Position numbers and translations under genes: made by a program. Below are positions 1 through 7,909 of a stretch of 10,115 nt of DNA, in pieces. Below the pieces are notes generated by a model. The model was not told the DNA's origin. It saw only the letters and a program-made list of their open reading frames with translations, and ran no database searches. Within the stretch, counting starts at the first letter, position 1, and each line of letters begins with the position of its first letter. The DNA is from an uncultured Paracoccaceae bacterium (GTDB taxonomy: Bacteria; Pseudomonadota; Alphaproteobacteria; Rhodobacterales; Rhodobacteraceae): NCBI GenBank assembly GCA_937132145.1, contig CAKZNY010000043.1, positions 1 through 10,115 of the forward strand. The letters are read 5' to 3'.

Positions 1-227
1 ATCCGATCAAATACACCCAATTTTCTCCAACGGATGAAGCGATTATAGAGGGTCTTGTGGGGGCCATATTCGGCAGGCGCATCTCGCCATTGCAGCCCGC
101 GCTTCAACACATGAATGATCCCACTGACGACCCGTCGATCATCAACCCGCGGCACGCCATGTGACCGTGGAAAACAGGGTTTAATACGCTCTATTTGTGT
201 TTCTGAAAGCCAATAGCCATCCGACAT
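1..227 (-). CDS. IS5-family transposase, N-terminal 75 residues (partial at window edge)
   Basis: The reading frame starts at ATG 227-225 and stays open to base 1, giving 75 residues beginning MSDGYWLSETQIERIKPCFP. The segment VDDRRVVSGIIHVLKRG followed by WRDAPAEYGPHKTLYNRF is the characteristic N-terminal helical region of IS5-group transposases (DUF4096-type), which precedes the DDE nuclease domain. A strong Shine-Dalgarno AGGAGG lies at 241-236, eight bases ahead of the ATG, supporting this start. No stop or frameshift is visible in this part. The catalytic residues lie beyond the window, so I cannot say whether the full gene is functional; many IS5 transposases of this kind are split into two frames. 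It would act on its own terminal repeats for cut-and-paste transposition. Confidence 0.85.
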   Translation of the reverse strand, partial: MSDGYWLSETQIERIKPCFPRSHGVPRVDDRRVVSGIIHVLKRGLQWRDAPAEYGPHKTLYNRFIRWRKLGVFDR

Positions 228-290
228 GTGCAAGTCCTCCTGCACGAATTGAATCAGAGATCAAAGCATTTGGGAATACCTAAAATTAAC

Positions 291-304
291 AGGTCCTGAC
301 CCTA
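291..304 (-). repeat. Probable terminal inverted repeat end of the IS5-family element
   Basis: Read on the minus strand this is TTAGGGTCAGGACC, located about 65 bases upstream of the transposase start, where an IS5-family terminus is expected. IS4-related coding sequence begins immediately outside it (from about 305), which independently marks the junction. The partner repeat is outside the window, so the exact boundary and any target duplication cannot be confirmed. Confidence 0.5.
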
Positions 305-859
305 AGTCTAGTGGAGGTCATGGAGCTCAACCCGCCCCAAAACGGCAAGCCCATTATCTGGAGACTTCTGACGACACATAAGGTTACGGATGGTGCGCAG
401 GCATGGCAAATCGTCGAGTGGTACCGCCAGCGTTGGTTTATCGAGCAATTCTTACGCATTCTGTAACTGCAGGGGCTTCGACTGGAAGATAGCCAGTTAG
501 CCACCGCCGACGGGCTGTTAAAACTCACAGCTGTTGCGGCATTGGCCGCATGTACAACACTTCAGCTCGTCCAGGCCCGCAATGGACAGAGTGGTGAGCA
601 TTGCAGCGTTGCATTCACATCATCTGAAATCCGAACCCTCGAAAAACTGCACCCGCGACTGGAAGGATCAACAGCCGCCCAAAAGAACCCACATCAACTG
701 CGTAGCTTGGCTTGGGCTTCTTGGGGCATTGCTAAACCGGGAGGGTGGGATGGATATAGATCATCAAGAACACCCGGGCCAATCACACTCGGAAACGGCC
801 TCCAACAGTTCAACGCTATCGCCTATGGTCATACCCTAACAGATGTGTGAATCCTTTAG
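305..859 (+). pseudogene. IS4-family transposase, C-terminal remnant with internal stops
   Basis: One frame reads VEVMELNPPQNGKPIIWRLL, then WQIVEWYRQRWFIEQFLRIL, a stop, and LQGLRLEDSQLATADGLLKL onward. This is the C-terminal part of an IS4-family DDE transposase, including the Y-x2-R-x3-E-x6-K signature around the third catalytic acidic residue. The signature lysine position is a TAA stop (464-466), an AAA-to-TAA type change. The frame then continues without a frameshift through a typical tail (QKNPH, SLAWASWGIAKPGGWDGY, PGPITLGNGLQQFNAIAYG) to TGA 848-850. A second in-frame stop TAG lies at 857-859 and may be the ancestral terminus. The N-terminal two thirds, including the first two catalytic aspartates, are missing, cut off where the IS5 element begins. 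It cannot encode an active transposase. An ATG at 542 would give only a 102-residue tail peptide. Confidence 0.85.
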
Positions 860-886
860 CATTTTTGATGGGGTCCGCTAATAGAA

Positions 887-1714
887 TTACGCGGCTAGTT
901 TCAGTTTCATGGCAGGTGTGATCCCGCCGATGCCCATGTTGGGGCGGTCATTGTTATATGTCCAGAGCCATTCAGTAGCCTGTTTCTGTGCCTCCTCAAT
1001 TGTTTCAAAGATGTTTTGATCAAGCCATTCGTGACGGACTGTGCGGTTGTAGCGCTCGATATAGGCGTTCTGTTGGGGCTTCCCAGGCTGGATGTATTGG
1101 ATGTGGATGCCCATCTTTGCGGCCCATGCCATCAACGTTCCACTGACGTATTCAGGGCCGTTATCTACCCGAATAATCAATGGCTTTCCACGCCATTCAA
1201 TAATACGGTTCAAACTACGCACCACCCGCTCGGCGGGCAGCGAGAAGTCCACTTCGATGCTCAACCCTTCACGGTTAAAGTCGTCCAGCACGTTCAGGGT
1301 GCGGATGGAACGCCCATCAGCAAGCTGATCTGCCATGAAGTCCATAGACCATGTATGATTGACTATATCCGGCACCGCCAGCGTGTCCGGCTTATCCCGT
1401 TTCAGGCGTTTTTTTGGCTTTATCCGCAAGTTCAGCTCCAGTTCGCAGTAAATTCGGTAGACGCGCTTGTGGTTCCAGCCAAGCCCTTTGACGTTACGTA
1501 GATACAAAAAGCACAGGCCAAAGCCCCAAGTTCGGCGGTTGTCGGTTAGCTTCTTCAGCCAATCTTCGATCTCGGCATTCTCATCGCTCAGCTGACGTTC
1601 ATACCGATAACAGCTTTCGCTGATTTGAAATGCGCGGCAAGCTAAAGCAATGCTGACACGGCGGTTAGCGACTGCTTTCACGGCCATCTCCTTGCGCAGG
1701 GATGGCCGCTTCAC
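887..1714 (-). CDS. IS3-family transposase OrfB (DDE integrase-like catalytic subunit)
   Basis: This 275-residue protein has an HTH_21-like segment at about residues 45-105 and an rve-type integrase core from about 115 to 270. The DDE triad is complete: D125 in WSMDF, D184 in RVDNGPEY and E220 in [10 protein letters not shown], with exactly 35 residues between the second D and the E, the usual IS3/retroviral spacing. The C-terminus ([20 protein letters not shown]) is the normal family ending. The frame opens with GTG at 1714, which overlaps the orfA stop. In the family it is translated as an OrfAB fusion by -1 frameshifting at the A6G site just upstream. OrfB itself looks intact, but because the 5' part of orfA is deleted no DNA-binding OrfAB can be made here. 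Free OrfB expression from GTG is possible but without known transposition activity. Confidence 0.9.
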   Translation of the reverse strand: MKRPSLRKEMAVKAVANRRVSIALACRAFQISESCYRYERQLSDENAEIEDWLKKLTDNRRTWGFGLCFLYLRNVKGLGWNHKRVYRIYCELELNLRIKPKKRLKRDKPDTLAVPDIVNHTWSMDFMADQLADGRSIRTLNVLDDFNREGLSIEVDFSLPAERVVRSLNRIIEWRGKPLIIRVDNGPEYVSGTLMAWAAKMGIHIQYIQPGKPQQNAYIERYNRTVRHEWLDQNIFETIEEAQKQATEWLWTYNNDRPNMGIGGITPAMKLKLAA

Positions 1715-1839
1715 TTTTTTCCAAGGACTTCCTTCAGCAAATCATTTTGCATGCTCATCTCGGCATACATTCGCTTCAGACGGCGGTTTTCTTCAGCCAG
1801 AGCCTTCATTTCCGACATCATGGATGCGTCCACTCTCGA
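1711..1839 (-). pseudogene. IS3-family OrfA, C-terminal remnant
   Basis: An open frame of 42 codons reads into MMSEMKALAEENRRLKRMYA and ends LLKEVLGKK before TGA 1713-1711. This is the leucine-zipper-like coiled coil at the end of IS3-family OrfA proteins, which mediates multimerisation. An in-frame TGA at 1842-1840 and loss of similarity upstream of about 1834 show that the roughly 45-residue helix-turn-helix N-terminus is missing. The stop codon overlaps the first codon of orfB, preserving the frameshift arrangement. The ATG codons at the head of the remnant could in theory start a short coiled-coil peptide, but no ribosome binding site is evident. Confidence 0.75.
1714..1720 (-). promoter_or_regulatory. 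A6G slippery heptamer for programmed -1 frameshifting (OrfA to OrfAB)
   Basis: On the minus strand the heptamer AAAAAAG is phased in the orfA frame as A AAA AAG and is followed directly by the orfA stop TGA. A one-base backward slip makes the ribosome re-read the final G as GTG AAG CGG, exactly the orfB frame. A_AAA_AAG is the classic IS3-family slippery signal. Phase and position are read directly from the sequence; the functional role is by family analogy. Confidence 0.85.
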
Positions 1840-1930
1840 TCATGCTAACGCATAATCTGCCGTGCAGCGCATGCCGCCAAACAAAGTTCCTTCCCGTTGG
1901 GCTGGGCCTCGCTTCGCTCGGCGGGGGTGT
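1840..1930. other. Short non-coding junction between IS debris and the M20 peptidase gene
   Basis: These 91 bases lie between the broken IS3 orfA and the stop codon of the M20 gene. I find no complete gene, tRNA or convincing terminator. A mirror-symmetric GC-rich motif (minus-strand GAGCGAAGCGAG, about 1909-1920) cannot form a hairpin. This is presumably a deletion scar plus the original 3' flank of the peptidase gene. Confidence 0.5.
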
Positions 1931-3307
1931 CTAGGATTTTAGGGCGGCTAGGATACGGATCCAGCTGCGAGTGCCTTTTTTGAAGCTGCGGACGTCGTAT
2001 TTCTCGTTTGGGGCGTGGATTTGGTCGTTTTCCTGACCGAATCCGATCAGCACCGAATCCATGCCGAGGATTTTCTGGAAATGTCCCACGATAGGGATGG
2101 AGCCGCCCATGCCGATGAACATTGCATCGTTTGGCCACTCGTCGCCTAATGCCTTTTGGGCGAGGGCGAATTCGGGGGCGTCTACGGGCAGGTTCGTCGC
2201 CGCCGCGCGATCCTCAGAATGGAAGGTCACGGTGCAATCGGGTGGCAGGTTGTCTTTGATGTAGCTACGGAACGCCGCGCTGATGGCTTCGGGGTCTTGG
2301 GTGCCGACGAGCCGGAAGCTGACTTTGGCGTGGGCTTCCGCGGGTAGAACAGTTTTGAAACCTTCGCCGGTGTAACCGCCGTTGATGCCGTTGATATCGC
2401 AAGTCGGGCGGGACCAGATTTGTTCCATCGCGGTGAAACCCTCTTCACCAGCGGGGGTTGTCAGGCCTACATCGCCGAGAAATCCTTCGGTGTCGAAGTT
2501 CAGTGCATCCCATTTGGCTTTTAGAGAATTGCTTATTCGTGGCACACCTTCATAGAAATTCGGCAACGTCACGCGGCCTTGTTCATCGTGCAGGCCGCCC
2601 AGAATTTTGGTTAATACTCTGATCGGGTTGATTGCCGGCCCGCCGTATTTGCCAGAATGCAAATCGCGGTTGGCTGCGTGGATGGTGAAATCTTCGGCAA
2701 CCAGACCGCGCAGCATTGTTGTGATGGCGGGGGTGTCAGAATCCCAAAGGCCCGTGTCGCAGACCAGTGCAAAGTCGGCTTTCAGCTCGTCGGCATTTGC
2801 GGTTAGGAACGGGACCAGTGACGGGGAGGCGCTTTCTTCTTCGCCCTCGAACAGGATGGTGATGTTGCCCGGCAGCTCGCCTGTTACGTCTTTCCAGGCG
2901 CGGCACGCTTCGATAAAGGTCATAAGCTGGCCTTTGTCGTCGGATGCGCCGCGCGCGCGGATGATTTGACCGTTTGGGCTATCTTCAAAGCGTGGTTCAA
3001 ACGGTGGATTGTCCCACAGGTCCAGCGGATCGACCGGCTGCACGTCGTAATGGCCATAGAACAGCATATGCTGCCCCTTGCAGCCCGAATGCGCCACGAC
3101 CATCGGGTGGCCGTCTGTGTCGCGCCGCGAAGCCATAAAGCCGATATCGTTCAGTTGTGCGACCAGCCAATCGGCGGCCTCCACGCAATCGGTCGCAAAC
3201 GCGGAATCGGTGGATATACTTTTGATACGCAGCAATTCAAACAGGCGATCAAAGGCTGCGGGCTGGTTCTCGGTTGCTTTGGCAAGGATGGTTTCGAGAT
3301 TTTGCAT
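1931..3307 (-). CDS. M20-family metallopeptidase (dipeptidase-like zinc hydrolase)
   Basis: This 458-residue cytoplasmic protein has no signal peptide. It carries the M20 di-zinc site in order: H86 and D88 in YGHYDVQPVDP, bridging D123 in GASDDKG, the general-base/ligand pair E157-E158 in EGEEESAS, D184 in LVCDTGLW and H431 in NDQIHAPNEKYD. The lid (dimerisation) domain lies about residues 205-320 and begins with the HSGKYGG segment. These features match the CNDP / dipeptidase branch of M20, which hydrolyses dipeptides or related amide substrates; the exact substrate cannot be told from sequence. Length is normal and no key residue is missing. GGAG sits just ahead of ATG 3307. It lies 52 bp downstream of mnmA on the same strand, so co-transcription is likely. 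Its stop is the last host-gene feature before the IS cluster, which has not damaged it. Confidence 0.93.
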   Translation of the reverse strand: MQNLETILAKATENQPAAFDRLFELLRIKSISTDSAFATDCVEAADWLVAQLNDIGFMASRRDTDGHPMVVAHSGCKGQHMLFYGHYDVQPVDPLDLWDNPPFEPRFEDSPNGQIIRARGASDDKGQLMTFIEACRAWKDVTGELPGNITILFEGEEESASPSLVPFLTANADELKADFALVCDTGLWDSDTPAITTMLRGLVAEDFTIHAANRDLHSGKYGGPAINPIRVLTKILGGLHDEQGRVTLPNFYEGVPRISNSLKAKWDALNFDTEGFLGDVGLTTPAGEEGFTAMEQIWSRPTCDINGINGGYTGEGFKTVLPAEAHAKVSFRLVGTQDPEAISAAFRSYIKDNLPPDCTVTFHSEDRAAATNLPVDAPEFALAQKALGDEWPNDAMFIGMGGSIPIVGHFQKILGMDSVLIGFGQENDQIHAPNEKYDVRSFKKGTRSWIRILAALKS

Positions 3308-3359
3308 AGGGGCTCCGATGTTTGGGTCCCCGTGATGGTTGCCGCAAAACAGCCGATAT

Positions 3360-4493
3360 TCAAGCGGTTTTTTGTATCCAGCCGCCCCCTAAAACGCGGG
3401 TGCTGTCGGGGGCATAAAACACGCAGGCTTGGCCGGGGGACACGCCTTCTTCGGGGATTTCCAGTTCGACTTCGGCGCTATTGGGGCCTGTCGGGAAAAT
3501 CCGTGCGGCTTTGGGGGGCCGAGTTGATCGCACTTTGACGCGCATCTCCCAACCATTTCCGGCTGCGGTCTGGAAATCCTCGTCGCCCAGCCAGTTTATG
3601 TCGTTGATTGTAAACCGGTGCTTTGCCAGCGCTTCTTTCGGGCCGACAATCACCTGTTTGGTGTCAGGGTCGAGTTTGACCACATAAAGTGGCTCTCGCC
3701 CGCCGATGCCAAGACCGCGGCGCTGTCCGATCGTGTAGTGAATGATGCCCTTGTGCTGGCCCAGAACGTCGCCGTCCATATGAACGATGTCACCGGGGTC
3801 CGCAGCACCAGGTCGCAGTTTTTCGATGACGGCGGCATAAGAGCCGTTCGGCACAAAGCAGATGTCCTGACTGTCGGGTTTATCCGCCACAGACAGCCCG
3901 AATTCGGCCGCCAACGCGCGGGTTTCGGCCTTGGAGGTCATATGCCCAAGCGGAAAGCGCAGGTAATCGAGCTGGTCCTGTTTGGTGGTAAACAGGAAAT
4001 AACTTTGGTCACGAGCGTGGTCGGCTGCCATATGCAGCTCGGCTTTTTCGCCCTCGAATCGCTGGATGTAGTGGCCTGTGGCCATGCAATCGGCGTTCAG
4101 GTCTTTGGCGGTTTGCAGCAGATCACGGAATTTGACTTTTTCGTTGCAGCGGATGCACGGAACAGGGGTCGCGCCGGTCAGATAGGCGTCGACGAATTCG
4201 TTAATCACGGCGTCCTTGAACTTGTTTTCGTAATCCAGAACGTAGTGCGGGAACCCCATTTCATCGGCCACGCGGCGGGCATCGTGAATATCTTGTCCGG
4301 CACAACACGCGCCTTTTTTGGCCAGTGCGGCGCCGTGGTCATATAGCTGAAGCGTCACGCCAATCACATCGTAGCCTTCACGGGCCAGTTTGGCGGCCAC
4401 GACCGAGCTGTCCACTCCGCCAGACATCGCGACAACCACACGGGTTTCGCTCTCGGGTTTGGCAAAGCCAAGGCTGTTTACGGGATGGGTCAT
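3360..4493 (-). CDS. mnmA: tRNA-specific 2-thiouridylase MnmA
   Basis: MnmA inserts sulfur at C2 of the wobble uridine in tRNA-Lys, -Glu and -Gln, using ATP to adenylate the base and a cysteine persulfide as sulfur donor. The 377-residue product shows the N-type ATP pyrophosphatase PP-loop SGGVDSS (residues 24-30) after a hydrophobic strand. It also has CNEKVKF with the first catalytic cysteine C116 (preceded by C113), the tRNA-contact segment MATGHYIQR, the DQSYFLF motif, and QDICFVP with the second catalytic cysteine C212. [12 protein letters not shown] (252-263) and the C-terminal beta barrel ending SPGQACVFY complete the family layout. Start ATG 4493 has AGGAG at 4503-4499, five bases ahead. 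It is transcribed divergently from sciP. Alternative identities are unlikely given both catalytic cysteines. Confidence 0.96.
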   Translation of the reverse strand: MTHPVNSLGFAKPESETRVVVAMSGGVDSSVVAAKLAREGYDVIGVTLQLYDHGAALAKKGACCAGQDIHDARRVADEMGFPHYVLDYENKFKDAVINEFVDAYLTGATPVPCIRCNEKVKFRDLLQTAKDLNADCMATGHYIQRFEGEKAELHMAADHARDQSYFLFTTKQDQLDYLRFPLGHMTSKAETRALAAEFGLSVADKPDSQDICFVPNGSYAAVIEKLRPGAADPGDIVHMDGDVLGQHKGIIHYTIGQRRGLGIGGREPLYVVKLDPDTKQVIVGPKEALAKHRFTINDINWLGDEDFQTAAGNGWEMRVKVRSTRPPKAARIFPTGPNSAEVELEIPEEGVSPGQACVFYAPDSTRVLGGGWIQKTA

Positions 4494-4517
4494 AGAGGCT
4501 CCTGTTAGATAGATTGC

Positions 4518-4545
4518 TATATAATAAAAATGTAAACACTAACAA
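4518..4545 (-). promoter_or_regulatory. Candidate mnmA promoter
   Basis: On the minus strand, TTGTTA (4545-4540) and TATATA (4523-4518) are separated by 16 bases, giving a plausible housekeeping -35/-10 pair. Transcription would start about 15-20 bases before the mnmA ATG. The CtrA-like box at 4554-4569 lies just upstream of this -35, so CtrA could also influence mnmA. This is motif-based inference. Confidence 0.4.
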
Positions 4546-4553
4546 GGGGCAGA

Positions 4554-4569
4554 TTCACCTCTGGTTAAC
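4554..4569 (+). promoter_or_regulatory. CtrA-like box upstream of sciP (TTCA-N7-TTAAC) with overlapping CcrM site
   Basis: TTCA, seven bases, then TTAAC matches the CtrA consensus TTAA-N7-TTAAC with one mismatch, 44 bases before the sciP ATG. Thirteen of these bases (4557-4569) recur exactly at 4923-4935 upstream of ctrA. A GANTC adenine-methylation site (GATTC, 4552-4556) overlaps the left half-site, the kind of CcrM target that makes some alphaproteobacterial promoters sensitive to replication. Binding is inferred from motif and context. Confidence 0.5.
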
Positions 4570-4613
4570 TTACAGGCCGGATGCTGGGCATGGGTAATTA
4601 GAGAGAGGGCATC

Positions 4614-4892
4614 ATGCTTATCAAGAAAATTAACGGACCGAGTTCTGTGAAGCTGCCGGATGGCACAGTTTTAACGCGCGGGGATTTGCCGCCAAAATCG
4701 ACGCGGCGCTGGGTGATCCGGCGCAAAGTAACGGTTGTTTTGGCAGTCACCGCAGGATTATTGAGCCTTGAGGAGGCTTGCGAGATGTATAACCTGTCGG
4801 AGGAAGAGTATCTTTTATGGCAAACCGCAATGCTGCAACATGGGCGCCACGGGTTGCGCGTAACACATCTTAAGAAATACAGACAACCTTAA
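4614..4892 (+). CDS. sciP: CtrA inhibitor SciP (DUF1153 family)
   Basis: SciP is a small helix-turn-helix protein that binds CtrA and DNA and prevents activation of CtrA-dependent promoters, as characterised in Caulobacter. The 92-residue product shows the hallmark core: STRRWVIRRKVTVVLAVTAG followed by LSLEEACEMYNLSEEEYLLW and GRHGLRVTHLKKYR, forming the single HTH (about residues 38-78) and the basic tail. Length agrees with the family. GAGAGAGGG at 4601-4609 precedes ATG 4614 closely. It is followed by ctrA, 103 bp downstream on the same strand, which is the common arrangement in Rhodobacteraceae. A CtrA-like box in front suggests feedback in which CtrA controls its own inhibitor. Identity is recognised from the family pattern; the regulatory role in this organism is inferred. 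Confidence 0.92.
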   Translation: MLIKKINGPSSVKLPDGTVLTRGDLPPKSTRRWVIRRKVTVVLAVTAGLLSLEEACEMYNLSEEEYLLWQTAMLQHGRHGLRVTHLKKYRQP

Positions 4893-4919
4893 GGGGAGTT
4901 TACATTCAACCTGAAGTTG

Positions 4920-4952
4920 GTAACCTCTGGTTAACCTTTTTACTAATATAGT
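4920..4952 (+). promoter_or_regulatory. Candidate CtrA-autoregulated ctrA promoter (CtrA-like box plus -10)
   Basis: GTAA-N7-TTAAC (4920-4935) is a one-mismatch CtrA box. A -10-like TATAGT lies at 4947-4952, placing the -35 position at about 4924-4929, inside the box. CtrA-activated promoters in Caulobacter typically have the box overlapping -35, so this geometry suggests positive autoregulation. The 13-bp core is identical to that upstream of sciP. The transcription start is not demonstrated. Confidence 0.5.
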
Positions 4953-4995
4953 GTGAAGGATCGGCCGGGGCCGCTTTATAGAAGGAAGTTTGTGT

Positions 4996-5703
4996 ATGCG
5001 TGTTTTGTTAGTAGAAGATGATCCGACAACATCCAAAAGCATCGAAATGATGCTCGCCTGTGCGAACTTGAATGTGTATGCGACGGATCTGGGCGAAGAA
5101 GGTATCGATCTTGCCAAGCTGTATGATTACGACATCATTCTGTTGGACTTGAATCTACCGGATATGACGGGGCACGAAGTGCTGCGACAGTTGCGGTTGG
5201 CGAAAATCGACACGCCCATACTGATTCTGTCGGGCATGGATGATACCGCAAGCAAAATCAAAGGTTTCGGGTTCGGGGCGGATGACTATCTGACTAAACC
5301 GTTCCACCGTGAAGAACTGGTGGCACGCATTCATGCTATTGTACGTCGCTCCAAGGGGCACGCGCAGTCGATTATCGAAACCGGAAGAATCAAGGTGAAT
5401 CTCGATGCCAAAACGGTGTCTATCGATGACGAGCCGATGCATTTGACCGGCAAAGAATACCAAATGCTGGAACTACTGTCGCTTCGCAAGGGTACGACGC
5501 TAACGAAAGAGATGTTCCTTAACCATTTGTATGGCGGCATGGACGAGCCGGAACTGAAAATCATCGATGTTTTCATCTGTAAGCTTCGTAAAAAGCTGTC
5601 GAACAACATGGACGGCGAAAACTATATCGAAACGGTTTGGGGCCGTGGCTATGTTTTGCGAAATCCTGTGGAGATGCAGCTGGAACATAAAATCGCCGTG
5701 TAA
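4996..5703 (+). CDS. ctrA: Cell-cycle response regulator CtrA
   Basis: CtrA is an OmpR-type response regulator controlling cell-cycle, motility and, in Rhodobacterales, gene-transfer-agent genes; it is phosphorylated through the CckA-ChpT phosphorelay. The 235-residue protein starts [10 protein letters not shown] and has the acidic pocket (E7, D8, D9), phospho-acceptor D51 in [11 protein letters not shown], switch residue S79 and K101 in LTKPF. A winged-helix DNA-binding domain (about 128-222) carries recognition helix [15 protein letters not shown] and ends in [11 protein letters not shown] start at ATG 4996 because GGAAG (4984-4988) is seven bases ahead; a TTG two codons upstream is less likely. 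The C-terminus ends in KIAV, not the double alanine that serves as ClpXP signal in Caulobacter. It lies between sciP and ligA on the same strand. Confidence 0.96.
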   Translation: MRVLLVEDDPTTSKSIEMMLACANLNVYATDLGEEGIDLAKLYDYDIILLDLNLPDMTGHEVLRQLRLAKIDTPILILSGMDDTASKIKGFGFGADDYLTKPFHREELVARIHAIVRRSKGHAQSIIETGRIKVNLDAKTVSIDDEPMHLTGKEYQMLELLSLRKGTTLTKEMFLNHLYGGMDEPELKIIDVFICKLRKKLSNNMDGENYIETVWGRGYVLRNPVEMQLEHKIAV

Positions 5704-5727
5704 TCATACTAGACGTGCGCCTGCTAG

Positions 5728-7878
<2,151 letters not shown>

Positions 7879-7909
7879 TCACAGTGCAAATGTCGCGTGA
7901 AATAGGGTT

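Larger units (their letters stand above)
1..304 (-). mobile_element. Left-truncated (by window edge) IS5-family insertion sequence, transposase 5' end and terminal repeat
   Basis: This stretch holds the transposase start, its ribosome binding site, a short AT-rich leader and a plausible outer terminus (291-304, minus-strand reading TTAGGGTCAGGACC). The element runs off the left edge, so the catalytic core and the second terminus cannot be seen. On the right it abuts an IS4-family transposase remnant that starts abruptly, so this IS5 element most likely inserted into, or recombined with, the IS4 element. Family placement rests on the transposase N-terminus; the exact outer base is inferred. 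Confidence 0.75.
860..1839 (-). mobile_element. IS3-family insertion sequence, 5'-truncated
   Basis: The element contains an intact orfB (887-1714) and the last 42 codons of orfA (1711-1839) in the overlapping arrangement typical of IS3 elements. Its orfB-side end lies somewhere in 860-886, directly against the end of the IS4 remnant; the GC-rich stretch near 870-880 (minus-strand AGCGGACCCCA) is a candidate terminus. On the other side the orfA homology stops at about 1834-1839 and an in-frame TGA (1842-1840) follows. The orfA start, its helix-turn-helix, the promoter and the upstream terminal repeat are therefore gone. The element is probably immobile on its own. The exact borders are inferred. 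Confidence 0.75.

Noticed and set aside
534..839. Plus-strand open frame of 101 codons overlapping the IS4 remnant
   Set aside because: The frame at 542-850 carries the recognisable IS4 C-terminus; this is its shadow in another plus-strand frame.
1016..1501. Plus-strand open frame of 161 codons within the IS3 element
   Set aside because: It is antisense to OrfB, whose DDE motif is complete; no independent support.
1905..1925. GC-rich symmetric motif considered as a rho-independent terminator for the M20 gene
   Set aside because: It is a mirror repeat, not an inverted repeat, so it cannot fold into a hairpin, and no T-run follows.
2966..3538. Plus-strand open frame of 190 codons opposite the M20 and mnmA genes
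   Set aside because: It crosses two confidently identified genes on the other strand and shows no domain or ribosome binding site.
3618..4346. Long plus-strand open frame (242 codons) opposite mnmA
   Set aside because: It is fully antisense to the clearly recognisable mnmA and has no recognisable domain; GC-rich coding DNA often leaves the opposite frame open.
4990..4995. TTG at 4990 as the ctrA start
   Set aside because: ATG 4996 has better Shine-Dalgarno spacing and gives the canonical MRVLLVEDD start with D51 in the standard position.
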